From positions 17,696 through 81,695 of the forward strand of contig URKX01000004.1 in NCBI GenBank assembly GCA_900548545.1: 64,000 nucleotides of DNA, read 5' to 3'. The position numbers and the translations under genes were made by a program. Position 1 is the first letter of the stretch; each line of letters opens with the position of its first letter. Source of the DNA: an uncultured Oscillospiraceae bacterium (GTDB lineage: Bacteria; Bacillota; Clostridia; Oscillospirales; Acutalibacteraceae). The notes beneath the pieces were generated by a model. That model saw only the letters and a list, made by a program, of their open reading frames with translations. It made no database searches and had not been told where the DNA came from. Shown piece after piece: positions 56,878 to 64,000 of the stretch.

Positions 56878-57857
56878 AGTCCCAATTCCTCCTTTGCGTC
56901 CACGCACAGGGCCATGTGGCCCTTGTGCACCACCATGGGCGGGGTCTCGTTTTTACAGGCATCCCGCCGCTTGTAGCAACGGTTGTAGAAGGGGCACCCG
57001 TGCTCACTGCGGTCTTCCAAAGCGGGCACGGTGCCGGGGATGGAGGAAAGCCGCTGGCCCCGCTTTTCCAGGGAGGGGATGGAGGCAATCAGCCCCTTGG
57101 TATAGGGGTGCAGGGGATGGGCCAGCACCTCCTGGGTGGTGCCGCTTTCCACCACCCGCCCGGCGTACATGATGTACACCCGGCTGCACATCCGGCGGAT
57201 GACCCCCAGGTCGTGGGAGATCAGCAGCACCGCGGTGCCCATCTGTTTGTTCATGTCCCGGATCAGCTCCATGATCTGGGCCTGGATGGTCACGTCCAGG
57301 GCGGTGGTGGGTTCGTCGGCGATGAGCAGCTCCGGCTGGTTCACCAGGGCCATGGCGATCATCACCCGCTGCCGCATCCCGCCGGACAGCCGGTGGGGAT
57401 ATTCGTGATACAGCCGTTCCACGTCGGGCAGGCCCACCTGTTTCATCACTTCCAGGGCCTTTGCCTTGGCCTCCTCCTTGGAGGCGCCGTGGATCCGGGC
57501 GTTTTCCGCGATCTGCCTACCCACTTTCATCAAGGGGTTCAGGGCGGTCATGGGCTCTTGGAAGATCATGGCGATGTTCCGGCCGCGATATTGGTTCCAC
57601 TGCTCCTCGTTGAGGCCCCGCAGTTCCGAGCCGTCGAAGAGGATCTTCCCCTGGGGGATCTTGGCGTTTTGGGGCTGCAGGCCAATGGCGGACAAGGCCG
57701 TCATGGTCTTGCCGCAGCCCGATTCCCCCACCAGGGCCACCATTTCCCCGGGCTCCACCCGCACGCTGGTGTCCCGCACCGCGTGGCAGGTCTTGCCCAG
57801 GTCAAAGTCCACGGTCAAGCTGTCGATCTGGAGCACCGGCGTCTTTTTATCTGCCAT
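56874..57857 (-). CDS. oppD: Oligopeptide ABC transporter ATPase OppD
   Basis: A 327-residue ATPase. VALVGESGCGKTMT (Walker A), LSGGMRQRVMIAMALV (signature) and LLIADEPTTALDVTIQ (Walker B) are intact. The C-terminal CPFYNRCYKRRDAC resembles the OppD oligopeptide-binding tail. ATG 57857 overlaps the permease gene end by 11 bases. It is part of the complete A-B-C-D-F operon. Confidence 0.94.
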   Translation of the reverse strand: MADKKTPVLQIDSLTVDFDLGKTCHAVRDTSVRVEPGEMVALVGESGCGKTMTALSAIGLQPQNAKIPQGKILFDGSELRGLNEEQWNQYRGRNIAMIFQEPMTALNPLMKVGRQIAENARIHGASKEEAKAKALEVMKQVGLPDVERLYHEYPHRLSGGMRQRVMIAMALVNQPELLIADEPTTALDVTIQAQIMELIRDMNKQMGTAVLLISHDLGVIRRMCSRVYIMYAGRVVESGTTQEVLAHPLHPYTKGLIASIPSLEKRGQRLSSIPGTVPALEDRSEHGCPFYNRCYKRRDACKNETPPMVVHKGHMALCVDAKEELGL

Positions 57858-58677
57858 GCTGGGTCACCTCCTGCAGCGCGTCGCCAATGAGATTGAACCC
57901 CATCACCAGCAGGGTGATGGCGGCAGCGGGCACCAGCACATACCAGCCCGCCTGGAGGATCTCCCCCTGGGCCTCGCTGAGCATTTTGCCAAAGCTGGGG
58001 GTGGGGGGCTGGATGCCCAGCCCCAGGTAGGAAAGCCCCGCCTCGCTCATCACGGCGCCGGCAAAGCCCAGGGAGCTGGTGACGATCAGCTCCGGCACAA
58101 TGTTGGGCAGGATGTGCCGGAAGATGATCCTCCCGTCCCCAGCGCCCCGGGACCGGGCCGCCCGGATAAACTCCGCGTCCCGGTATTTGATGAAGCCGCT
58201 GCGGGTGATCCGGGCAAACCGGGGGATGGACATGACCCCCAGGGCCAAGATCAGGTTTTGGATGCTGTTGCCGAACACGGCAATGAGCATCAAGGCCAGC
58301 AGCACCCCGGGGAAGGCCATCTGGGTGTCGATGAGCTTCATGATGACCTCATCCACCTTGCCGCCGTAGTAACCGGCGACAGCCCCCACGGCGCCGCCCA
58401 CCACCAGGCCGAACACCACGGTCAGCGCCCCCACCAAAAAGGACACCCGCGCCCCCTGCATGATGCGGCTGAGCACGTCCCGGCCAAACTGGTCGGTGCC
58501 CAGGGGATGGGCTGCCGAAAAGAATTGCAGCTCGTTCTCAGTGTCCATGGCGTCAGGGTCGTAGGGCATATAGAAGAAGCCCACCACCATGACCAGCACC
58601 ATCAGCCCCACCATGCACAGGCCAATGATGAAATTTTTGTTGTGCAAGCATTTTTTCAGTACGGTACGCAAACGCAA
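57847..58677 (-). CDS. dppC: Oligopeptide/dipeptide ABC permease, DppC type
   Basis: A 276-residue permease with an N-terminal membrane segment (about 17-38) and a five-helix core. LGTDQFGRDVLSRIMQGARVSFLVG and the EAA region IPRFARITRSGFIKYRDAEFIRAARSRGAGDGRIIFRHILPN are typical. The start is TTG 58677, with GAGGGAGGG 8 nt upstream. It forms the pore with the DppB-type subunit. Confidence 0.92.
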   Translation of the reverse strand: MRLRTVLKKCLHNKNFIIGLCMVGLMVLVMVVGFFYMPYDPDAMDTENELQFFSAAHPLGTDQFGRDVLSRIMQGARVSFLVGALTVVFGLVVGGAVGAVAGYYGGKVDEVIMKLIDTQMAFPGVLLALMLIAVFGNSIQNLILALGVMSIPRFARITRSGFIKYRDAEFIRAARSRGAGDGRIIFRHILPNIVPELIVTSSLGFAGAVMSEAGLSYLGLGIQPPTPSFGKMLSEAQGEILQAGWYVLVPAAAITLLVMGFNLIGDALQEVTQHGR

Positions 58678-58695
58678 AGCTCGATCCCTCCCTCT

Positions 58696-59640
58696 TTACT
58701 TCAACCGGATGCGGGGGTCGATCACCGAATAGAGCACATCCACCAGGAAGTTGCAGACCACCACGATGATAGCCAAATACAACACCAGGCCCTGAATGAG
58801 AGGCAGGTCCCGGGAATTGATGGAGGAGGAGATCAACCGCCCGATACCGGGCAGGGAGAACACGTTCTCAATGATGATGCTTCCTCCCAGCACGTCGGTG
58901 ATGGTCATGCCGAAAATGGTCAGCACGGGGATCAGGGAGTTGCGCAGCACATGGCCCCGCAGGATCTTTTTGGAGGGCACGCCCTTGCTTTGGGCGGTCT
59001 TCACATAGTCCTGGCGTTCCTGCTGGGTGACGCTCACCTTCACATAGCGGATGAGCACCGCCGACGAGCCAAAGGCGATGGCCACCGCAGGCAGGGTGAG
59101 GCTTTTCAGGCAACCGGCAGGGTCCTGGGTAAAGGGGGTGTAGCCCATGGAGGGCAGCCAGTTCAGCTGCACCGAGAAGATGTTCACCAGCAGCACCGCA
59201 AAACAGAACGCCGGCACGGAAAGCCCCAGCTGGGACAGCAAAGACACCGGCAAAGCGTAGGGGCGCTTGGAGTGGTGGGCCAGCCAGATGCCCACCGGGA
59301 TGCCCACCACCGCGGTGAGGACCAGGGCATATACAGCCAGCTGCACGGTCACCCCAAAGGCGTTGGCGATCAGCCCGGAAACCGGCTGGTGGTAGCGGTA
59401 GGAATCCCCCAGGTCGCCCTGGAGCACGCCGCCGATCCAGCTTAAAAACCGGATGTGGATGGGCTGGTCAACGCCCATTTCCGCCCGGAGCTGTTCCAAT
59501 TGGGCGGGGTCCGCGTCCACACCCAAAATCACCAGGGCAGGGTCGCCCGGCAGGATTTGGAACACCGCAAAGGTGAGGATGGACACCAAAAACAGGGTCA
59601 CAAGGAACCCCGCCAGTTTTCGAATGTAGTAGTAGGCCAT
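58696..59640 (-). CDS. dppB: Oligopeptide/dipeptide ABC permease, DppB type
   Basis: A 314-residue six-helix permease. The first helix (about 10-30) is followed by FQILPGDPALVILG and DLGDSYRYHQPV, and the EAA loop reads VKVSVTQQERQDYVKTAQSKGVPSKKILRGHVLRN. It is the first permease after the binding-protein gene. GGAAAGG lies upstream of the ATG. A typical peptide or nickel transporter subunit; peptides are likely since OppD/F follow. Confidence 0.92.
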   Translation of the reverse strand: MAYYYIRKLAGFLVTLFLVSILTFAVFQILPGDPALVILGVDADPAQLEQLRAEMGVDQPIHIRFLSWIGGVLQGDLGDSYRYHQPVSGLIANAFGVTVQLAVYALVLTAVVGIPVGIWLAHHSKRPYALPVSLLSQLGLSVPAFCFAVLLVNIFSVQLNWLPSMGYTPFTQDPAGCLKSLTLPAVAIAFGSSAVLIRYVKVSVTQQERQDYVKTAQSKGVPSKKILRGHVLRNSLIPVLTIFGMTITDVLGGSIIIENVFSLPGIGRLISSSINSRDLPLIQGLVLYLAIIVVVCNFLVDVLYSVIDPRIRLK

Positions 59641-59770
59641 AGGCGATTCAATCCTTTCCCACAGAGCGGAAGGGCCGCCCGGGCATCCGGCCCGGCACGG
59701 CCCCCGCCGCGCGCTGCGCGCGCATATGGTCCCGCCTCCCCTCGGTCTGGGGGGCGTCCTCGTTGGTTTC
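59641..59770 (-). other. GC-rich intercistronic region between the binding-protein and permease genes
   Basis: 130 bases with several stems on the minus strand, for example GCGCGC-GCA-GCGCGC and GGGCCG paired with CGGGCGGCCC. There is no T-run. Such a hairpin block is commonly an mRNA-stability or partial-termination element that raises the amount of the binding protein over the permease. Confidence 0.5.
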
Positions 59771-61333
59771 TCAGCCCTCGTAATAGAGCTTGGTCATGTC
59801 ATGGAAGGTGACCGGGTAGAAGGTGTAGCCTTTCAGGTCCTTCCGGCAAGCCACCACCAGGTTGGGGTCGCTGATGAACGCGGCCGCGGCCTGCTCGGTG
59901 AGGATCTCCTGGCAGCGCTTATAGTCGTCGATCCGGGTCTGCTCGTCCTGCTCAGTGAGGGCGCTGGTGATCAGCTGGTCATACTCTTCATTGCTGAACT
60001 TGAAGAAGTTCTTGGGGTAGGTGGTCTTGAAGCGGCCCAGTACAGCGTCGGGATCCAGCTTGCCAGTCAGGCCCACAATGGTGGCCTCATACTGGGCGTT
60101 GCCGTAGACATCCTCCAGCCAAGTGGCCCATTCCATGGTTTCGATGTTGGCAGTGATGCCCACCTGCTGCAGCTGCTGGGCAATGATCTGGGCGGTGTCG
60201 ATGTGGGCCTGATAGTTGGCGGGGGCGGTGATGGTGAAGGTAAATCCGTCCTCTAAGCCCGCTTCTTTCAAAAGCTCCTTGGCTTTTTCCACATCGGTGT
60301 CGTAGGAACCTTCCAGCTCCTCGTTGTAGTACACACCCATCACAGGGCTGAAGTTGGTATACAGCTTGGTGGCGTAGCCGCCAAACACGCTGTCGATGAT
60401 CTGGTCCTTGTCGATGGCATAGTTGATGGCCTGGCGCACCCGCACGTCGTCAAAGGGGGCCACGCTGTTGTTCATGGCAAAGATCTGCACCATGTTCTGG
60501 GGGGAGTTGTAGATGTCATACTGGCCCTCCAGCACAGCGGCGTCATCGGCATTGACGGAGGCGATGTCCAGGGTGCCGGACTGCAAAGCGGAAACCACAG
60601 CGGCGGAGTCGGTCATGATGTAGAACTCCACCCGGTCCACCTGGGCCATGCGGTCCTCGTCATAGTAATCCGGGTTCTTTTCCAGCACCACACGCTGGGA
60701 GGGGACGTACTCCACGAACTTGAAGGGGCCGGTGCCCACAGGGGCAGTGGCCTGGTCCTCATAGCCTTCGGGGAGGACGGCGATGATGTTCAGGGACAGG
60801 AAGCCGGCGGAGGGCTCTTTCAGCTTGATGACGAAGGTGTAGTCGTCGGTGGCCTCGAAGCTCTCCACATTTTCAAACTTGCTGGACACAGCCTTCTCCC
60901 CGCCCATGCCGGCCAGGTTGTTGTAGGTATACAGCACGTCCGCGGAGGTGAGGGGCTGCCCGTTGTGGAAGGTGACGCCTTCCCGCAGGTGGAAGGTGTA
61001 GGTCAGGCCGTCTTCAGAAATATCCCAGTTTTCGGCAATACCGGGGATGATGGCGCCGGTTTCATCGTAGAGCACCAGGCCCTCGAACACATTGTGCATG
61101 ATGGCCTCGGTGTCGGAGGCGGCGGACTGCCAGGGGTCTAGGCTGTCGGGTTCAGAGCCAATGTTCATCCGTACCACAGTGGCTTCCCCGCCGCTGGTTT
61201 CAGAGGTCTGGCCGCTGCTTTCAGAAGCAGCGCCGCCACTGGATGCAGAGCTGCCATTGGTGTTGGTGCAGCCGGCAAAGGCGGCCACCGCCAGGGCTAA
61301 AGCAAGCACAAGGCTCAGAATACGTTTCTGCAT
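59771..61333 (-). CDS. oppA: Oligopeptide ABC transporter substrate-binding lipoprotein
   Basis: A 520-residue family 5 solute-binding protein. A signal peptide ends in the lipobox AFAGC (lipidated Cys at about 21), followed by a Ser/Gly-rich linker (to about 50). The body has GSEPDSLDPWQSA, AENWDISEDGLTYTFHLREGVTFHNG, YVPSQRVVLEKNPDYYD and VRQAINYAIDKDQI. It captures peptides outside the cell for the permease pair. AAAGGAG is 10 nt from the ATG. It is the first gene of the operon; no clear -10/-35 pair was found, so the promoter is not assigned. Confidence 0.93.
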   Translation of the reverse strand: MQKRILSLVLALALAVAAFAGCTNTNGSSASSGGAASESSGQTSETSGGEATVVRMNIGSEPDSLDPWQSAASDTEAIMHNVFEGLVLYDETGAIIPGIAENWDISEDGLTYTFHLREGVTFHNGQPLTSADVLYTYNNLAGMGGEKAVSSKFENVESFEATDDYTFVIKLKEPSAGFLSLNIIAVLPEGYEDQATAPVGTGPFKFVEYVPSQRVVLEKNPDYYDEDRMAQVDRVEFYIMTDSAAVVSALQSGTLDIASVNADDAAVLEGQYDIYNSPQNMVQIFAMNNSVAPFDDVRVRQAINYAIDKDQIIDSVFGGYATKLYTNFSPVMGVYYNEELEGSYDTDVEKAKELLKEAGLEDGFTFTITAPANYQAHIDTAQIIAQQLQQVGITANIETMEWATWLEDVYGNAQYEATIVGLTGKLDPDAVLGRFKTTYPKNFFKFSNEEYDQLITSALTEQDEQTRIDDYKRCQEILTEQAAAAFISDPNLVVACRKDLKGYTFYPVTFHDMTKLYYEG

Positions 61334-61416
61334 AGTCTTTTTTCTCCTTTGTTTCTACTTTTTTCTCACTCAATCCTACGCTTCTCAAACCTACAGGCGT
61401 TCTAAAAAACATCTAT

Positions 61417-61440
61417 GGAACACGCGCTCAGTGCGCGGTG
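61417..61440 (-). terminator. Possible terminator after the HAD gene
   Basis: On the minus strand AACACCGCGC and GCGCGTGTT arms overlap the stop codon; a T-run follows only after about ten bases. It may be weak or partial, allowing read-through into oppA. Confidence 0.45.
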
Positions 61441-62153
61441 TTTTCCTGTTGGTTCAGGGTCCCGCCATTCAGCGCCCGGACCACGTCCGCCACTCCACGG
61501 ATGTCCGGCACACACCAGGGAAGGTCCAGCTCTTCAATACCCAGCCGCCCCGGTGGGTTCAGGATACAGAAAGCCATCCCCAGCTGGGAGGCGCCCATCC
61601 CGTCGTCGTAGTAGTTATCCCCCACATACAGGCAGTTCCTGGGGTCTTCCCCAGAGAGTTCCAGGGCCTTTTCGAAGATACGCCGGTCGGGTTTTTCCAC
61701 TCCCACCTCGCTGGATACCACAATGGGATCCAGATAGGGGGTCAGGCCGTTCTGTTCCAGGACGCTTCTGCAAGAGGGGTCCCAGTTGGAGATCAGGCCC
61801 GTGCGCACCCCTTGGGCTTTCAGGCTTTGCAAAACCTGGATGGTAAAGGGGAAGGCGGTCCATTTTACAGGACGCTTGTCCTCCAAGGTAACGCGGAAGA
61901 AATCGTCCGCCGCTTGGGGGATCTCCAGCACCTCACAGACCTTTTCCAAAAAGTGCCGCAGCACTTCCTGACTGCCCTTTCCCAAGGCGCCCCGGTGTTC
62001 CCGCATGAAGTATTTATTGGCCAAGTGGTAAGCATTCTGGGCCTGGGCGGGGGTGATGGGATATCCCAGCTGGGCAAGGTGCTCCACATAGTGGGAAGGG
62101 CCGTCACTTTCCGCAAGGGTCAAACCCAGATCGAAAAAAACTCGTTGTATCAT
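61428..62153 (-). CDS. HAD-superfamily hydrolase with a variant first motif
   Basis: A 241-residue HAD protein. The first motif reads FFDLGLTLA, DxGxT in place of DxDxT, so the second Asp (general acid) is missing; GLISNWD (motif II), EVGVEKPDRRIF (Lys of motif III) and YVGDNYYDDGMGA (motif IV) are normal. DxG variants occur among HADs and some remain active. The substrate is unknown. A minus-strand TATAAT is at 62193-62188, with a weak -35. It lies upstream of oppA with a 94-base gap. Confidence 0.85.
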   Translation of the reverse strand: MIQRVFFDLGLTLAESDGPSHYVEHLAQLGYPITPAQAQNAYHLANKYFMREHRGALGKGSQEVLRHFLEKVCEVLEIPQAADDFFRVTLEDKRPVKWTAFPFTIQVLQSLKAQGVRTGLISNWDPSCRSVLEQNGLTPYLDPIVVSSEVGVEKPDRRIFEKALELSGEDPRNCLYVGDNYYDDGMGASQLGMAFCILNPPGRLGIEELDLPWCVPDIRGVADVVRALNGGTLNQQENTAH

Positions 62154-62383
62154 TCGTTACTCTCCTGTTCTTGTCGAAACCAGAGGTATTATATCGGCCG
62201 TTTGTTTCGCTTTCGCACTGGTTTTTCTCAAATCTGTGTTAATTATAACACAGAATGTTAAGGGGTTGTAAAGTAGGTTGCGCAGTTTTTCCCGCCAATG
62301 TAAGCTTTCCGGGCCATTTTCTCCAGGAAAAATCCCTTTCCAGAGGGGAAACACAAAACTTCGAAAATTTTTTCAAATTCCTG

Positions 62384-62412
62384 TTGACAACTTCTCTTCC
62401 AGATGCTATAAT
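62384..62412 (+). promoter_or_regulatory. Promoter of tRNA-Leu
   Basis: TTGACA at 62384-62389 and TATAAT at 62407-62412 with a 17-nt spacer, a full consensus promoter. Confidence 0.9.
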
Positions 62413-62454
62413 ATTTGAGCATTGAGGCAGTAACCAAAACGCACAAGAGAATAT

Positions 62455-62541
62455 GCAGGTGTGGCGGAATTGGCAGACGCGTATGGTTCAGGTCCATATG
62501 AGCGCAAGTTCATGCAGGTTCAAGTCCTGTCACCTGCACCA
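62455..62541 (+). tRNA. tRNA-Leu(CAG)
   Basis: An 87-nt class II cloverleaf. The acceptor stem pairs GCAGGTG with CACCTGC. The anticodon stem TATGG/CCATA encloses TTCAGGT, giving CAG, which reads CUG. The long variable arm TGAGC-GCAA-GTTCA and the T arm GTTCAAGTC are typical of leucine tRNAs. CCA is encoded. Confidence 0.93.
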
Positions 62542-62543
62542 GG

Positions 62544-62577
62544 AACAGCAAGTCGAACGGCTTGCTGTTTTTGTTTT
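62544..62577 (+). terminator. tRNA-Leu terminator
   Basis: AACAGCAAG and CTTGCTGTT arms around an 8-nt loop, followed by T-rich sequence. Confidence 0.9.
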
Positions 62578-62587
62578 GTTTCCACCC

Positions 62588-62616
62588 AAGGGCTGCCTTT
62601 TTCGGCGGCCCTTTTT
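62588..62616 (+). terminator. Second terminator after tRNA-Leu
   Basis: AAGGGCTGCC and GGCGGCCCTT arms (one G-T pair) with a 6-nt loop, followed by T. Confidence 0.7.
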
Positions 62617-62625
62617 CCTCCCCAA

Positions 62626-62656
62626 CAAAAAAGGCCGGGCAAGCGCCCGGTCCTTT
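62626..62656 (-). terminator. Terminator after the isochorismatase-family gene
   Basis: On the minus strand GGACCGGGC and GCCCGGCC arms around GCTT, ending in six T, nine bases past the stop at 62665. Confidence 0.88.
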
Positions 62657-62664
62657 CTCTTTTC

Positions 62665-63201
62665 TCACACAATTTCCACCTGGCAGGCTTTCATCGCCTC
62701 CAAAGCCCGCTGATGGCTTTCCGGGGTGACTCCGGCACAGCAGCTGGCATCCACTGTAATTTTCACCTCGGGCAAATAGGCCTTTAAAAGCAGGGCGTTG
62801 GAAATGACACAGATATCCGTGCACAGGCCCACAAGCTGGATCTCCTCCAATGGCCCTTCGTAAGTATGCCTGGCCTTGAGCACATCCGCCAAACCCTTAC
62901 TGCCAAAGGTGGGCTTCTCAATGGGGGTACTCTTCCGCAGGGCCTCTATCTGAGGCTCCAGCTGCCACCCCCACGTCCCCCGGATGCAATGCTCCACTGG
63001 CAGGTATTTGCCCTCCTGGGTTTGGAAGTAATCCTCCCCATGGGTGTCTTGGGTGTAATACACCGGTCCGGGGAAATTCCGGATCTTCACACACACCCGG
63101 GGCACAATGGCCTGGGCTTCCTGGGTGCCCAGTGCGCCTGTGACAAAGTCGTTCTGCAGATCTACCACCACCAAGATCTTGGTGCTGTTCGTTTCTTCCA
63201 T
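62665..63201 (-). CDS. Isochorismatase-family cysteine hydrolase (nicotinamidase-like)
   Basis: A 178-residue cysteine hydrolase. LVVVDLQNDFVTGALG supplies the catalytic Asp, DTHGEDY the metal-binding region and LVGLCTDICV the nucleophilic Cys. The Lys-containing stretch KPTFGSKGL and GVTPESHQRALEAM are typical of nicotinamidase-like members. NAD salvage from nicotinamide is the most likely role, but related ureidoacrylate hydrolases look alike. ATG 63201 is chosen because the 63222 frame contains the ribosome-binding site GAAGGG. It follows the HAD gene by 63 bases. Confidence 0.88.
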   Translation of the reverse strand: MEETNSTKILVVVDLQNDFVTGALGTQEAQAIVPRVCVKIRNFPGPVYYTQDTHGEDYFQTQEGKYLPVEHCIRGTWGWQLEPQIEALRKSTPIEKPTFGSKGLADVLKARHTYEGPLEEIQLVGLCTDICVISNALLLKAYLPEVKITVDASCCAGVTPESHQRALEAMKACQVEIV

Positions 63202-63264
63202 GGCAGGTTCCCTTCTTTCCATTTGCTTTATTGTTTGCGGCGGGGACGCTCCTGCCGCCCAGGG

Positions 63265-63915
63265 TCAACACAGGGAAAGGCAAAGCTTCTCCAACGCCTC
63301 CACCGTGGGGACGATCCAATCCGCCCCGGCGGCTTGCAGCTCCCCTTCCGGGGCAAACCCGTACTCCACGCCGATGCTCTCCAGCCCCACAGCCTTGGCC
63401 CCCAGGATATCGTGTTTGCGGTCGCCGATCATCACCGCCTGGGATTTGGGAGGCGCTCCCAGCTGCTCCAGCACCGCCTGGATGACCTCCGCCTTGTTGG
63501 TGCGGGTGCCGTCCAGTTCCGCCCCCACAACCACCTGGAAATCCGGCAGGATCCCCTGCATCTCCAAGATCTTCCGCGCGAACACCTCCGGCTTGGAGGT
63601 GGCAAGGCACACGCTCCCCCGCTGGGAAAGGGTTTTCACCAGGCGCGCCACCCCAGGGTAGAGCTTGTTTTCGTACACGCCCTTCACACGGTACCGTTCC
63701 CGGTACTTTTTCACCGCTTCCAGCGCCTGCTCTTGGGAAAACCCGTACAGCTCCCGGAAGGACTCGTCCAGGGGCGGGCCTACAAACTGCCGCAGTTTTG
63801 CTTCCGGCTGGTTGTGGATGCCAAAGGCGTCCAAAGCGTACTGGGCCGACTTTAAAATGCCCTCCCCATTGTCGGCAATGGTGCCGTCCAGATCCAAGAG
63901 GAAATACTGTTTCAT
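63265..63915 (-). CDS. HAD-family phosphatase, phosphoglycolate-phosphatase-like
   Basis: A 216-residue HAD enzyme. The first motif is LLDLDGTIADNG with both Asp, then ATSKPEVFARKIL (Ser/Thr motif), TNKAEVIQAVLEQLG with the Lys and IGDRKHDILGAKAVG with the acid pair. A cap region at about 18-80 makes it a class IA-type phosphatase (Gph/PgmB group). The substrate could be phosphoglycolate or another small sugar phosphate. It lies upstream of the isochorismatase-family gene, likely in the same unit. The contig ends 35 bases upstream. Confidence 0.9.
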   Translation of the reverse strand: MKQYFLLDLDGTIADNGEGILKSAQYALDAFGIHNQPEAKLRQFVGPPLDESFRELYGFSQEQALEAVKKYRERYRVKGVYENKLYPGVARLVKTLSQRGSVCLATSKPEVFARKILEMQGILPDFQVVVGAELDGTRTNKAEVIQAVLEQLGAPPKSQAVMIGDRKHDILGAKAVGLESIGVEYGFAPEGELQAAGADWIVPTVEALEKLCLSLC

Positions 63916-63949
63916 AGATGCTCCTTCCCTGGTTTTCCGGCTGCCAAGG

Positions 63950-64000
63950 AGATCGGAAGAGCGTCGTGTAGGGAAAGAGTGTAGATCTCGGTGGTCGCCG
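63950..64000. other. Illumina TruSeq adapter (sequencing artefact)
   Basis: The last 51 bases begin AGATCGGAAGAGCGTCGTGT and continue as the reverse complement of the TruSeq universal (P5) adapter through GTGGTCGCCG. They are not genomic. The biological sequence therefore ends at about 63949. Confidence 0.97.

Noticed and set aside
57466..59445. 659-codon plus-strand frame across the Opp permease genes
   Set aside because: Antisense shadow with extreme His/Gln/Gly content; the minus-strand permeases are clear.

Overview
The window reads as a chromosomal contig from a GC-rich, endospore-forming member of the Clostridia, probably an Oscillospirales/Ruminococcaceae-type gut bacterium. Supporting signs are spoIIID and a spoIIQ-like gene, a Gram-positive LexA, a YtrA-type GntR/ABC operon, S-layer-homology (SLH) surface proteins, an LCP-family wall ligase, TagF/TagGH-type wall-polymer genes, a K+-independent membrane pyrophosphatase and strong Rho-independent terminators. 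The family assignment is inference. The last 51 bases match the reverse complement of the Illumina TruSeq P5 adapter, so genomic sequence ends near position 63949.

Layout. 1-5300: MerR regulator, SLH-anchored polysaccharide deacetylase, lexA with its own operator, an unannotated small-RNA candidate, and the sporulation genes spoIIQ (+) and spoIIID (-) facing each other. 5.5-10 kb: an S9 peptidase and a large SLH/L,D-transpeptidase surface protein. 10-21 kb: gpsA-like dehydrogenase, PyrE-like protein, a small membrane protein, the ytr-like GntR/ABC operon with a perfect operator, a GNAT enzyme, a three-gene unit with the MTA/SAH nucleosidase, an SDR, a Kef-type antiporter and a second GNAT enzyme. 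21-27 kb: a minus-strand operon reading galT-comFC-tcdA-folE-folP-folB-folK-P-loop kinase. 27-31 kb: GH25 lysozyme, tRNA-Val(CAC), and hppA behind a promoter, a foldable leader and a terminator.

31-50 kb is the most distinctive region: a minus-strand surface-polymer locus. It holds an LCP ligase, an aldolase fusion, a KdsB-like CMP-ulosonate synthetase, two sialyltransferase-like glycosyltransferases, several GT2/GT4 enzymes, HAD-linked proteins, a TagGH-type ABC exporter, a fusion of a short-chain dehydrogenase to a TagD-type cytidylyltransferase, a TagF-type polymerase and a Wzx-type flippase. Together they suggest a polyol-phosphate polymer that also carries a CMP-activated ulosonic acid, built without kdsA or neuB homologues in view.

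50-64 kb: a DUF134/NifX-like metal protein, a GH172-family (DUF2961) protein, an MBL hydrolase, an aldo/keto reductase with ferredoxin clusters, a complete oligopeptide ABC operon ending in two metallophosphoesterases, a HAD protein, tRNA-Leu(CAG), an isochorismatase-family hydrolase and a phosphoglycolate-phosphatase-like HAD protein. Start codons were chosen from ribosome-binding-site spacing and family N-termini; many differ from the longest open frame.
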